This document shows, in pieces, positions 27,601 through 36,306 of a stretch of 64,000 nucleotides of DNA. Each line of letters begins with the position of its first letter. Positions within the stretch are counted from its first letter, which is position 1. The DNA is from Paenibacillus sp. FSL K6-1096 (GTDB lineage: Bacteria > Bacillota > Bacilli > Paenibacillales > Paenibacillaceae), in the NCBI RefSeq assembly GCF_037977055.1, contig NZ_CP150274.1, positions 5,766,001 to 5,830,000 of the forward strand. Reading direction: 5' to 3'. A program made the translations under genes and the position numbers. Below the pieces are notes generated by a model. The model did not search any database. It saw only the letters and a list, made by a program, of their open reading frames with translations, and had not been told where the DNA came from.

Positions 27601-30290
27601 TGTTACCGGTGTGGTGGTAACGTTGGATGATGAAGAGCCGGAGAAGACCCCGGAGGTGAAACTGACAGTAGACTGGTTATTGACCTGTGAAGGAATCGGC
27701 ATTGTTATCCTCACCTCGAATGTTACGGCAACGGAGGCACCAGGGCCCAGACTGCCGATTGGAATGCCGGCGGACGGAACTGCCAGCGGCTGGGAGACGC
27801 CGCCTACAATTACGGTTCCGGGAATGAAGGCTGCATTCTCAGGAAGCGGATCACTGAGAATGATATTGCTGACAGAAGCGATGCTGTTGTTCGTCAGCAC
27901 GGAGGTAAATGTAAGGATGTCGCCGGTCACGGCATCGATCGCATTTACACTTTTGACGATACTGACATTGGGGGCAGAGACGGGAAGCGTCAAGGTGTTG
28001 GATACGGTGTTGCCGCCCAGCGTCCGCCCATCCGGCAGGGTGAAGGTGAAGGAAGCCGCTGCTGAATTCGACAGCTGCTGGCTCGGCGGCAGGGCCGTTA
28101 CCGTAACCAGAAAGCTGACCGTGACGCTGTCTCCGGGGGCCAGCGGACCCACCGGAATGCCGGTCAGGGGACTGTAGCCGGGCAGCGGCGTGCCGCCGAT
28201 GCTGACGCTGTTGGTCTCGAATACCGTCTGCGGCGGCAGGATGTCGGTCAGATTAAGCGTGGCGGCGATGTTGCCCGTGTTGCTGGCCAGGATGGAGAAG
28301 GAGAGCAGACTGCCCACTGAGGCCTGAGCCGGGCTTGAGCTTTTGACCAGGCCTATCACCGGAATGAATACCGGAGTTTGTACAGTGTTCGACAGTGCGG
28401 TTCCGCTGAAGCTCCCGGCCGTGAATGATACGCTGGCCCGGTTGCTGAGCTGAGCCGGGCTGGGAATAGAGGTGGCATTCACCTGGAAGACCACTGTTCT
28501 TGTTGCTCCGGCTGCAAGCGTGCCGAGAGCAATTCCGGTATTGGGGTTAGCCGAGGGTACGGCTGCCCCGTTCACTGTGACGGTTCCGGCGACAAAAGCG
28601 CTGCCGGCCGGGGCCGGATCAGACAGCACGACATTGTTAACCGCTACCCCGCTGGGATTGGATACTGACACGGTGTAGGTGAGATATTCGCCTACAGCGA
28701 CAGCTGTGCGGTTAGCGCTTTTGAGAACCGTAAGGTTGGGGGCAGAGACGGGCAGGGTCACGGTGTTCGATAGGCTCCCCCCGGACAGGGAGCGTCCGCT
28801 GGGCAGCTGGTACGTGTAGCTGCTGCTGCCCTGGTCGGTCAAGGTGGCCGGGGACGGCAGGGCCTGAACGGAGGTCAGGAAGGTAACCGTCAAGGCCGCC
28901 CCCGGGGCTACCGCTCCCAGCGGGATGCCGCTGACCGGGGAATCGGAAGGCCGGACTGTCCCGTTCACCGTCACGCTTCCCGGGACGAAGGCAGTCCCCG
29001 CCGGGATGGTATCGAATAAGGTTGTTGTTGCTGCAAGATTGCCTGTGTTCTGCACCTGGAGCGTATATTGGACATTCCCGCCGACGGTTGCGCTGCCCGG
29101 GGTTGCGCTCTTGACAATGCTGATGACCGGCTGGTAGACAGGGGTCAGGATCGTATTGGATTGGGAGATGGCGGTGAAAGACCCTGAGCTGTAAGAGGCC
29201 GATGACTGGTTAGAGAGCTGGCCGCCGCTTGGCACGGCAGTAACATTCACCTGGAAGGTGACCGTCACACTGGCTCCCGGAGCAAGGGTGCCGACGGATA
29301 TTCCCGAAGCCGGATCTGCGGCCGGCCGGGCGCTGCCGGCCACGGTCACACTGCCAGGCACCAGCGTGCTGCCGGAAGGGATCGGATCAGACAGCACGAC
29401 ACTCGTGATGGCGGCGATTCCGTTGTTGGTAATCACCGAGGTGTATTGCAGGGTATCGCCTACGGTGACATCGGGGAAGCTGGCGCTTTTGGCGATGGTG
29501 ACATTGGGTAGCCTGACTGGAATAGTCAACGTGTTGGAGGCGGCGCTGCCGCTGACGGTCCGCCCGTCAGGAACGGTGAAGGTGTATGCGGCGGTTGCCC
29601 GATCGGTCAGCTGCGGCGGCGAGGGCAGGCTGTTCACCAGTACGCTGAACTGGACGGTAGAGCTGGCCCCGGCTGCGATGGTGCCGATGGCGATGCCGGC
29701 AGCGGGATTGCCGGCCACAGGCGCACCGTTCACGGTGAAGCTTCCCGGAACATATGAGCTGCCTGCAGGAATGTTATCAGTGAGTGTAGTGACCGCCCCG
29801 ATATTGCCGGTATTGGAGATCTGCAGCGTGTAGAGAATCTGGTCCCCGACGGTAGCATTGGTGGTGTTCGCACTCTTGACGATGCCGAGAACCGGAGAAT
29901 AGACCGGCAGCGAGTTCGTATTAGACGGAATGACCCCGCTCACAACCGGCCCGCCGGCGACACTCTGGAAGGTGAACGCGGCATTGGCGGTGTTGGGCAC
30001 GAATTGCGGGCTTGGCAGTGAAGTCACTCTGGCCTGGTATGTAACGGTGATAGAGGTGCCAAGAGCCAGGGAGCCGAGCGGTATGCCTGAAGTAATGTCA
30101 TAGGCCGGGCGGGACACACCGGCGACTACTACGCTGCCTGTAACAAAGGTAAGGCCTGCCGGCAAGGCATCCGATAGAACAACACTGGCCGCACTGGCCG
30201 TCCCTGTATTGCTGACGGTTACGGTGTAGGTGACCAGGTCACCGACGATCGTACCGGCGGCATTGGCGCTTTTGACGAGTGAGATCTTGG
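24619..30290 (-). repeat. Fifteen coding repeats of about 385 bases (DUF11)
   Basis: The conserved Lys-Ser opening recurs near 30267, 29869, 29482, 29105, 28717, 28340, 27951, 27579, 27181, 26808, 26417, 26037, 25647, 25269 and 24871: spacings of 372-398 bases. Repeats are diverged at DNA level, so this is an old amplification rather than recent slippage. Confidence 0.85.
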
Positions 30291-31329
30291 GTGCATTGAT
30301 ATCAATCTGCAGGGCGTTGGCATTGACGACATAGGCGTCACCTGATGTAGTTAGTGTCAGCAAGGCGGCTGACTGATTGTTGATAAGGCGTGCAGATACA
30401 TCCACATTGGTAATATCCCAGCCCTGGCGGCCGCCGATGATATTGCTGCCCGGACTGCCGTTGGTCTGGTTGCGGGTTCCGAAGGTTCCGGTCGTGTTCA
30501 GGTTGCCGGCATCGTTGTTGATCTGCGAGGCGAAGAAGTTGTTGGCAAAATTATTCGGACCTGACAACGCCACCTGGGTGGTGGAGGTAGGACCGAAGAG
30601 CGCCTGATCCCCGGAACGGTTGGCATCCCCTTCCTGGGCGCTGAACAGGATACGGCCGCCAAGCGCGCCGGTGACTGGGGTGGCGAAGCCGGTAATAGTT
30701 GTAACCACCGGAGCCGAGGTGGATTGGACCAGGACAGCGCCTGCGCGCAGGGACATGTTGCGGAAGGGCAGTGACGGATTCTGATAGATGACAGCAAGGG
30801 TCCAGCCGGCATGGTTGGCGGTGGAATCCCCGGTGATTACGATAGTGCCGACGACACCGCCCGTGACATAGGTCCCGGCGCCGGAGGCCTGGATCGTACT
30901 CGTTACATTGGCGGAACGGACATATGCGAGCGCTCCGCCGCCGAGATCCACGGAATTGGCCGTCGCCGAATCCGGCGTTACACTGACGGTGTTGCCAAGC
31001 GGTGTTGTAAAGGAGACCGGATTGTTGATCGCTGCAGTGAGGTTGACATTGCCGTTAACATACGAACCGCCCCAGATCAGCTCTGCATACAGAACCGTAC
31101 TTCCGGCGGGAAGAGTCAGAATGGCGGCTGAGCTGTTGCTCTGATACACACTCGTAGTGCCCGCAGGATAGGTGCCGAATACGGATGCGGTATTCGTTGT
31201 AGTGAAGGCTCCGATACTGTCCAGCGTGCCGGGAACACCGGAAGTATCAGAGCGGCTAAGCCCCAGCGTGTTGCCTGTAAATGTAATGGCGCCTGTTGCG
31301 TTAACCGTAGACCGGACAACTAGAGGAAT
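24619..31329 (-). CDS. Giant DUF11-repeat protein, 15 repeats
   Basis: About 2236 aa. The N-terminal 350 residues form a separate domain (ITFTGNTLGLSRSDTSGVPG, then LPAGSTVLYAELIWGGSY) found in Bacillales repeat proteins; the rest is 15 DUF11 units of 124-133 residues, each opening with a KS-x-GD-TYT-NTG pattern. Two repeat types alternate strictly. No signal peptide, transmembrane helix or sorting motif is visible. The frame extends to GTG 31338, but that codon is inside AAGGAGGTG; ATT at 31329 lies eight bases after GGAGG and gives the N-terminus MPLVVRSTVNATGA. The last repeat is incomplete and seems to continue in the overlapping downstream gene. The role is probably structural, but not known. 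Confidence 0.85.
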   Translation of the reverse strand: MPLVVRSTVNATGAITFTGNTLGLSRSDTSGVPGTLDSIGAFTTTNTASVFGTYPAGTTSVYQSNSSAAILTLPAGSTVLYAELIWGGSYVNGNVNLTAAINNPVSFTTPLGNTVSVTPDSATANSVDLGGGALAYVRSANVTSTIQASGAGTYVTGGVVGTIVITGDSTANHAGWTLAVIYQNPSLPFRNMSLRAGAVLVQSTSAPVVTTITGFATPVTGALGGRILFSAQEGDANRSGDQALFGPTSTTQVALSGPNNFANNFFASQINNDAGNLNTTGTFGTRNQTNGSPGSNIIGGRQGWDITNVDVSARLINNQSAALLTLTTSGDAYVVNANALQIDINAPKISLVKSANAAGTIVGDLVTYTVTVSNTGTASAASVVLSDALPAGLTFVTGSVVVAGVSRPAYDITSGIPLGSLALGTSITVTYQARVTSLPSPQFVPNTANAAFTFQSVAGGPVVSGVIPSNTNSLPVYSPVLGIVKSANTTNATVGDQILYTLQISNTGNIGAVTTLTDNIPAGSSYVPGSFTVNGAPVAGNPAAGIAIGTIAAGASSTVQFSVLVNSLPSPPQLTDRATAAYTFTVPDGRTVSGSAASNTLTIPVRLPNVTIAKSASFPDVTVGDTLQYTSVITNNGIAAITSVVLSDPIPSGSTLVPGSVTVAGSARPAADPASGISVGTLAPGASVTVTFQVNVTAVPSGGQLSNQSSASYSSGSFTAISQSNTILTPVYQPVISIVKSATPGSATVGGNVQYTLQVQNTGNLAATTTLFDTIPAGTAFVPGSVTVNGTVRPSDSPVSGIPLGAVAPGAALTVTFLTSVQALPSPATLTDQGSSSYTYQLPSGRSLSGGSLSNTVTLPVSAPNLTVLKSANRTAVAVGEYLTYTVSVSNPSGVAVNNVVLSDPAPAGSAFVAGTVTVNGAAVPSANPNTGIALGTLAAGATRTVVFQVNATSIPSPAQLSNRASVSFTAGSFSGTALSNTVQTPVFIPVIGLVKSSSPAQASVGSLLSFSILASNTGNIAATLNLTDILPPQTVFETNSVSIGGTPLPGYSPLTGIPVGPLAPGDSVTVSFLVTVTALPPSQQLSNSAAASFTFTLPDGRTLGGNTVSNTLTLPVSAPNVSIVKSVNAIDAVTGDILTFTSVLTNNSIASVSNIILSDPLPENAAFIPGTVIVGGVSQPLAVPSAGIPIGSLGPGASVAVTFEVRITMPIPSQVNNQSTVSFTSGVFSGSSSSNVTTTPVTQPQITLVKSANDLNATVGDTIIYTILVSNTGNVAANVTLTDNIPAGTAFDPNSVIVGGFPQPGVAPDTAITVGVVAPGATVTVSFTVFILSLPSPQQLVNQANATYTFTPPDGRLLTGSAASNTVTIAVSAPNLAVVKSTTSTSVALGDTIAYSVSITNSGIDPVNNILLSDPTPAGATFVPGSVSVNGVPFPIANPATGVTIGTLAPGASATVSYSVTVTSVPAAASINNQATVTYTSGVFTGSTFSNPVAVPVFQPNISAVKTGSTTNATVGDTVTYTLTVSNTGNYEAILTVTDNIPAGTTLVDNSVLINGLPLPQANPTSGITAGTIAPGATVAVSFSVVITSLPSPQLLVNQGNITYSFTLPDGRTLGGSSPTNTLTIPVSNPNLAVVKTTATTAANVGDTITYSVALTNNGIATVNNVVFTDALPAGTSLVPGSVLVDGVPRPAASPATGVTIGSIAPGASVTVAFNVTVTSLPSSGVLNNQSSASFTSGALASVAFSNIVTTPVFQPVLAAAKSSNTQNATVGDTILYTVTVSNSGNYAATATLTDTIPAGTTLIPNSVLINGFPSPGADPATGILLGSIAAGATLTVLFSVVIDTLPASQQLSNQAVIAFSYTLPDGRVFNQSASSNINLIAVSSPNVLVVKSTTVIDAVPGDTVPYSIAVTNSGIAPVNNVVLSDPVPSGASFVAGSVTVDGTPVPGAAPANGISLGTIAPGATVQVAFNILVNALPNPAALSNRASVSFTSGAFSGASYSNTLVTPVYQPVIGILKAADTANATVGDTVTYSLSITNTGNLAAVVTLTDSIPAGAVFIPNSVLVNGQPVPGADPTAGISLGTVAAGATVTLTVTLQVTVASLPSPQQLVNQAAATFTFTPPDGRLLSGSALSNTLVIPVSSPDVTAVKSTPAVDAVVGDTITYTIVVTNNGIVNVNNVVLVDPIPAGSQFVPGSVTVDGTPRAGANPATGVTIGTIAPGASVTVTFQVQVIEI

Positions 31330-31379
31330 GATTATCACCTCCTTATGGAAATGGATGTGCCGGAGATAGGCGGACAGCG

Positions 31380-31419
31380 AAAAAAAGCAGACCAGCCCTG
31401 CGGGGAGCCGGCGTGCCTC
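31380..31419 (-). terminator. Terminator after the methyltransferase gene
   Basis: On the minus strand a GC-rich hairpin (GCCGGCTCC with GGGCTGGTC, allowing G-T wobbles, loop CCGCA) is followed by TGCTTTTTTT. It separates the methyltransferase gene from the DUF11 genes. Confidence 0.65.
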
Positions 31420-31483
31420 TTTCTTGTCTGTATTGTTAGCCTATGAGAAATACAGAATAATTTTGTCTGTCCATTTCCAAATT

Positions 31484-32128
31484 TTACAACGAATTTAGCC
31501 TGCGCTGTCCCCGCAGCCGCCGCTCAAGCAGCACCTGAGGCTCGGGATACACCTGTCTGCTCATCGTTTCCAGCTCTTCCGGGGTAATCGCCTGCTTCAC
31601 AACCGCGAAATGATACATAATCTCGTGCACCACATTGGACTGCAGCGCCTTCAGCACCTCAAGCTCCTCCGCCTCATAGAGCGAATCGTCAAAAGGATAC
31701 TGATAGAACAGCTCCATCCGCAGCAGTCTGAAATCAAACGGCGGCACCGGTGCGGGATAATCCGGAATCTCCGGGCAGAGCGGGCTTCCGGACGGCTGAA
31801 AAAAGGTGCCGGTGAAATAGCGGGGGGTGTACTCGTCGAACTTTTGCCTGAACATCGGGTTGGAGGCATGAGGGAAGCTGTGCGCATAGGGTGAAAGAAT
31901 GCAGACCACCGCTTTATGCGTGCTGATCCGGTGAAGCTCTGCCATCGCGGCATACAGATCGCTGATATAGGGCATGACCCGGCTGGCCATAACGAATTCG
32001 GCGGTCTGATCCGGCAGGGGAATTCCCTCGCAAATGTCGCAGACAATATCTACTCCAGGGTAGGGCTTGCAGTCGATTCCCAGATAACCTGACTCTTTGC
32101 GGGTGCCGCAGCCGATATCGATTCTCAG
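31484..32128 (-). CDS. SAM-dependent methyltransferase (CTG start)
   Basis: Class I methyltransferase of about 214 aa; substrate unknown. The reading frame upstream of the first ATG (31990) encodes motif I, RIDIGCGTRKESGYLGID, and the acidic second strand VDIVCDICEGIPL, so the annotated protein must start before 31990. In that frame a TGA lies nine bases upstream of CTG 32128, and AAGGAG sits nine bases before the CTG, leaving CTG as the best start (protein begins MRIDIGCG). Starting at the first ATG would remove the SAM-binding site. It is transcribed alone, divergent from a lipoprotein gene. Confidence 0.8.
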   Translation of the reverse strand: MRIDIGCGTRKESGYLGIDCKPYPGVDIVCDICEGIPLPDQTAEFVMASRVMPYISDLYAAMAELHRISTHKAVVCILSPYAHSFPHASNPMFRQKFDEYTPRYFTGTFFQPSGSPLCPEIPDYPAPVPPFDFRLLRMELFYQYPFDDSLYEAEELEVLKALQSNVVHEIMYHFAVVKQAITPEELETMSRQVYPEPQVLLERRLRGQRRLNSL

Positions 32129-32318
32129 GGGAAATCACTCCTTTTAGCGTGCAGGATAAGGCTCTTTCACCATTGTATTAATCGGGGCGTTTCTCTGCTT
32201 ACGGCTGATGCCCAGCCCGGCCAGGCAAGTTTATGCAGCCAGGCTTGTGGGGTAATCCTAATTAAAGCCGGTGCCTGCCGCCGGCTAACCGCAACCCATA
32301 GAGGAGGTAACAATCATC

Positions 32319-32831
32319 ATGAGATCACAACGTTCGCTGCCCGCTATGACCGCGATTGCTGCACTGCTGCTCACCTTAACGGCTTGCGGAGGAAACGCCC
32401 TGCCGGAAGTGTCCGGTGAACCGTCAGCTAAGGCTTCTAATCCTCCTGTACAGACAACGGCTGCACCTGCTGCCAGTCCGGTTCTTCAGCCAAGTGCTTC
32501 GGCAGCGGAGGAGACGCAGAGCATTCAGGGCTCCGGCATTTATGTCGGTCAGATTGATAACCATTCCGTGGAGATTGAGACAGAGGAAGGGCCGACCGCC
32601 TTTGAGCTGGGGCCAGGTACGGAGAATGCACCTGATGCTCTGGAGATGGATGACCCGGTAGTCTTTGTATATACCGAACGAGCCGTGGGAGATGAACCGG
32701 GTATAACTCAGCGGATTCTGTCCAGCCTGGTCAAGGCAGATGGCCTGGATACGCCGCCCGGGGCCGGAGCACATATTTCACTCTTCAAAGGTTTTATTTC
32801 TGTAACCAGTATATGGAGAAACTTTTTCTGA
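32319..32831 (+). CDS. Hypothetical lipoprotein
   Basis: A 170-aa secreted lipoprotein: signal peptide with lipobox TLTAC (Cys about 23), a Ser/Pro/Ala-rich linker (to about 65), then a small domain (GSGIYVGQIDNHSVEIETEE) like the short OB-type folds found in Bacillales lipoproteins. The last 20 residues (FKGFISVTSIWRNFF) are unusually hydrophobic and may be read-through after an old frameshift. GAGGAGG precedes the ATG. Function unknown. Confidence 0.7.
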   Translation: MRSQRSLPAMTAIAALLLTLTACGGNALPEVSGEPSAKASNPPVQTTAAPAASPVLQPSASAAEETQSIQGSGIYVGQIDNHSVEIETEEGPTAFELGPGTENAPDALEMDDPVVFVYTERAVGDEPGITQRILSSLVKADGLDTPPGAGAHISLFKGFISVTSIWRNFF

Positions 32832-32891
32832 CCTTCATGCGTCAAAAGGATAGTGAAATGAGATTGTGTTCCTATCCGGGAGGGTGAGCTT

Positions 32892-35168
32892 GTGAGAAAA
32901 GTATGGATTTCGATTGTAGCAGGATTATTAATGTTCCCTGTGTTGTTTCAGGCTCCGGCCCAGGCAGCAGCCAAACCCATCAAAATTATTATTGATGGTG
33001 TGACGCTGTCCACCGACCAGCCGCCGGTCATGGTGAACGGGCGGACGATGGTGCCCCTGCGGGCCATCTTCGAGGCCTTCAACGCCGGCATCAAGTGGGA
33101 TCAGAAGACACAGACAGTAACTGCTTCCCAAGGTGATACCACGATTGTGCTCAAGATTGGCTCCAAGCTGGCCACGATTAACAACAAGGCTGTTACCCTC
33201 GATGTACCGGGCCTGAATCTGAAGGGCCGGACAATGGTGCCAACCCGGTTCGTCAGCGAAGCGCTGGGCCGGGAGGTAGGCTGGAATCCGTCCGCCCAGA
33301 CTGTGACCATTAAGACGCCTGTTCCGGTATTCGGCAATGCGGCTCCGGTTAATGGAGTAGCCGCCCAGGATGTCAGTGATTACGGAGACGGACGGGACCT
33401 GCAGGTCAGCTTCAACCGGGTAGCCGACGAGTCGCTGGTGGATCACTACCGCGTCCTGATTGTCAAGGCAGGCACTTCGCTGAATCTGTCATCAGCGCTT
33501 GCAGTAGGCTCCAATAATTATTCCGTTGTTCTGGCAACAGGAGCGAACCCTGTATTGAAGCTGAACGCTGCGACCCGTACGATGGACGGGGACCTGATTA
33601 AGAATAATCAGGGGTATACCGCTTATGTCATTACGGTGGGCAAGGGAAACAATAACAGCGCGTTATCCGCCCCGTCATCCCCTGTTACCCTGGTCAACAA
33701 GACCGTACCGGCCTTTGGTACGGTGCAGGCCAATGACACGAATGATTACGGGGACGGCCGGGATATCCAGGTCAGCTTCAACAAGCTGGCAGATGAGTCG
33801 AAGGTCAGCTTCTACCGGATCTTCGTAGTCAAGGCTGCGAATGCTTCCGCCTTCGACCGGGACAGAGCCATTGCGGTATCCAGCGCCAATTACACGCAGA
33901 TCAGCAAGAACGGCAATAATCTGAGCCTGAATCTCTCCTCCGGCGCGCGGGATACGGATGGGGCGCTGCTCCGTCCAGGCAACAGCTACCGGGTGTTCGT
34001 GCTGGCAGTTGACAGCGGCAATGCGGCCAATAATGTATTGTCTGCTCCGTCCGCAGCGCTTACCCTGACCACAGCCGGAATCTCAAATCTGAGCGTAAGT
34101 GATGTGAATGACTATAATGACGGACGCGATCTGAAGGTCTCCTTCACACATCCGACAGACGAGAGCAACATCAGCCAGTACCGGGTCATGGTTGTTCCTG
34201 TATCCAGCTACAACAGCTTCAGCCTGAGTGATGCGAATAATGTGCCTAATGCCTACTATACGGCGGTAAGCACATCCGGCTCATCCTCAGAGCAGGTGCT
34301 CAGCGCCTCCAGCAGGGATGTGAGAGGGAACTACATTAAGAACGGATCCAGTTACCGGGTATATGTATTATCAGTTGCCAAAGGCAATAATCCGGGCGCA
34401 AATATTCTGTCTGCCGCTTCCCCGGCGGTTACCCTGCTCAACACCTCCAGCCTGAGCACTGTATCCGGCTTGAATGTAAGTGATGTGAATGATTACGGCG
34501 ATGGCCGTGATCTAAGGGTATCCTTCACCCATGCCAGTGACGAAAGCTACATTAGCCAGTACCGGATTCTGGTGGTGCCGGTGAAGGAGTACAGCAGCTT
34601 CAGCTTGAATGATGCAAATAATGCGCCCCACTATACCTCCGTTGGCGTATCCGGGAACAGCACCAGTCAAGTCTTGGAGGCTTCGGCGAGAGATGTGCGC
34701 GGAGCATTGATTAAGCCGGGAACCAGCTACCGGGTGTATGTGCTGTCTGTGCGCAGCGGAAACTACCCGGGAGCGAACGCTCTGTCCGGGGGCTCGTCAG
34801 CCATCAGTCTGTCGGAGAAGCTTCCGGTTGTCTCTGTAACGAATGTGACCTACGGTACGGATAACGGCAGAATAGTCGTCCACTTCACCAAATCCGCCCG
34901 GGAGACGAATCTCTCGGAATACCGGGTATTCGTGGTTCCTTCGAGACAGAGCTTCGGCGCAGCAGAGGCACTCGATGTGAAGTCCTCCAATTACAGATCC
35001 GCTGCGCCTAACGGAAGCAACCAGACTGTAGCGGCTGCGGACCGGGATATCAACGGCAATGCCATTGTCAAAGGAACCAAATACAAATTATATGTACTCG
35101 CAGTAGCCAATAATTCAGGTGTGCAGAATGGCGGATTATCCGATTCCAGTGAAGAGTTTCAGCTATAG
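32892..35168 (+). CDS. Secreted stalk-domain protein with five C-terminal repeats
   Basis: A 758-aa exported protein of unknown function. A signal peptide (about 1-26, cleavage near AQA) is followed by a copper-amine-oxidase-like stalk domain (about 28-145; GRTMVPLRAIFEAFNAGIKW, GRTMVPTRFVSEALGREVGW). Five repeats of about 120-128 residues follow; the first four carry a Asp-rich motif such as DVNDYGDGRDLRVSF and a later YRVLVV strand, resembling fibronectin-III-type units with a possible calcium loop; the fifth lacks it (TYGTDNGRIVVHF). The start is GTG 32892 with GGGAGGGTGAG upstream. A perfect terminator follows. A wall-binding or adhesin role is possible but unproven. Confidence 0.82.
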   Translation: MRKVWISIVAGLLMFPVLFQAPAQAAAKPIKIIIDGVTLSTDQPPVMVNGRTMVPLRAIFEAFNAGIKWDQKTQTVTASQGDTTIVLKIGSKLATINNKAVTLDVPGLNLKGRTMVPTRFVSEALGREVGWNPSAQTVTIKTPVPVFGNAAPVNGVAAQDVSDYGDGRDLQVSFNRVADESLVDHYRVLIVKAGTSLNLSSALAVGSNNYSVVLATGANPVLKLNAATRTMDGDLIKNNQGYTAYVITVGKGNNNSALSAPSSPVTLVNKTVPAFGTVQANDTNDYGDGRDIQVSFNKLADESKVSFYRIFVVKAANASAFDRDRAIAVSSANYTQISKNGNNLSLNLSSGARDTDGALLRPGNSYRVFVLAVDSGNAANNVLSAPSAALTLTTAGISNLSVSDVNDYNDGRDLKVSFTHPTDESNISQYRVMVVPVSSYNSFSLSDANNVPNAYYTAVSTSGSSSEQVLSASSRDVRGNYIKNGSSYRVYVLSVAKGNNPGANILSAASPAVTLLNTSSLSTVSGLNVSDVNDYGDGRDLRVSFTHASDESYISQYRILVVPVKEYSSFSLNDANNAPHYTSVGVSGNSTSQVLEASARDVRGALIKPGTSYRVYVLSVRSGNYPGANALSGGSSAISLSEKLPVVSVTNVTYGTDNGRIVVHFTKSARETNLSEYRVFVVPSRQSFGAAEALDVKSSNYRSAAPNGSNQTVAAADRDINGNAIVKGTKYKLYVLAVANNSGVQNGGLSDSSEEFQL

Positions 35169-35175
35169 ACACAAT

Positions 35176-35217
35176 AAAATACAGCATATCCCGGTTCAGC
35201 GGGATATGCTGTATTTT
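35176..35217. terminator. Bidirectional terminator between convergent genes
   Basis: AAAATACAGCATATCCCG and its exact complement flank a 6-base loop: an 18-bp perfect stem with A and T ends, suited to stop both converging transcripts. Confidence 0.9.
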
Positions 35218-35233
35218 GCTGTAACGGCGGTGC

Positions 35234-35695
35234 TCAGGCTGCCCCGGCATTCACCAGGACCACGGACAGCAGCAGCATGAAGAGGAGCAGGAAAATGGCG
35301 TTGATCAGGGTTCCGAGGACGGCAAAGACCTTGCGGCGCTGCCGGAAGGTTAAGCCGACAATGCCGGTTACAGCGCCTATAACATTGAGCGCTACCAGAA
35401 TCAGCACAGTCACGCCCAGATACATAATTAACTCTGCTGATTCAGGGAGCAGCTTATTATTCTCACCCAAGATAGATGCAGCCTTCGCGCCTGTATATAC
35501 GAAGGCTGCCACATAGCCGGCCAGTGTGAGCATAGCGATGACGAAGGAAGCGATGCCGGGGCCGGAATGCTTGTAGTCGCGCGGATTCTCTTCATATTTA
35601 TACTCCGGCTCCGGGGACATGCCTTGAGCGGGATTTCCCCACCTGTCTACTGTTTGACTGTCTGTATCCGGTTTGGGGGGAGATTGATAGTCCAT
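35234..35695 (-). CDS. Small membrane protein (DUF4190-like)
   Basis: A 153-aa protein with a hydrophilic, Pro-rich N-terminus (about 1-45) and three hydrophobic helices (about 48-70, 88-112, 125-150; the middle one followed by the basic loop TFRQRRK). The layout resembles DUF4190 membrane proteins of unknown function. ATG 35695 is preferred to GTG 35704, because AAGGAG overlaps the GTG and lies eight bases from the ATG. It converges with the stalk-domain gene on a shared terminator. Confidence 0.75.
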   Translation of the reverse strand: MDYQSPPKPDTDSQTVDRWGNPAQGMSPEPEYKYEENPRDYKHSGPGIASFVIAMLTLAGYVAAFVYTGAKAASILGENNKLLPESAELIMYLGVTVLILVALNVIGAVTGIVGLTFRQRRKVFAVLGTLINAIFLLLFMLLLSVVLVNAGAA

Positions 35696-35861
35696 GGGCT
35701 GCACTCCTTAAGATAGAATGGGTTACTATTACTTCATCACAAGCAGTCTTCAAAAGCAAGCTATCCGCTAAAAATCTTCCCCGGTTCCTTCAAGCTGGCG
35801 GCAGGCTGTGCCGATACGTTAGAATAGGAGAAGCTGAAGACAAAGAAGGAGCTGTGAACCC

Positions 35862-36239
35862 ATGCAACGAAGATTGATCGGCTGGGGAGCTGTGCTGGCG
35901 ATGCTGTCCGTAGGAATCGGGGCGTTCGGCTCGCACATTCTGAAGCCTGTGATCAGTGAGGATTATCTGAAGGTGTACGAGACGGGGGTGCAGTACCATA
36001 TGGCCCACGCCCTGGCGCTGGTGCTCATCGGCCTGGCCGCAGGCCAGTGGGGCGACAGCACCCGTCTGCGCTGGGCGGGAAGGCTGATCGGAGCCGGAAT
36101 TCTGCTCTTCTCCGGGAGTCTGTACATTCTCAGTACCTCAGGCATCAAAATCCTTGGAGCCATCACCCCCCTTGGAGGCGTGTGTTTCCTTGCGGGCTGG
36201 ATCTGCTTTGCTGCTGAAGCCTTCGCCCGCAAGCGGTGA
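35862..36239 (+). CDS. DUF423 membrane protein (YwdK-like)
   Basis: A 125-aa integral membrane protein with four predicted helices and the family signature GIGAFGSHILKP near residue 18 and HALALVLIG near 48. DUF423 proteins are widespread and have no settled function. AAGGAG lies about ten bases before the ATG. It appears to be a single-gene unit. Confidence 0.88.
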   Translation: MQRRLIGWGAVLAMLSVGIGAFGSHILKPVISEDYLKVYETGVQYHMAHALALVLIGLAAGQWGDSTRLRWAGRLIGAGILLFSGSLYILSTSGIKILGAITPLGGVCFLAGWICFAAEAFARKR

Positions 36240-36306
36240 AGAGCGGCCAGCGGCCTGACACGAAGAAACACCCGTCCGGGAGATTCGGAACGGGTGCTTC
36301 TTCGCG

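Noticed and set aside
24619..30290. Possible CRISPR array or satellite DNA
   Set aside because: The repeats are long, diverged and in frame within a protein; there are no spacers.
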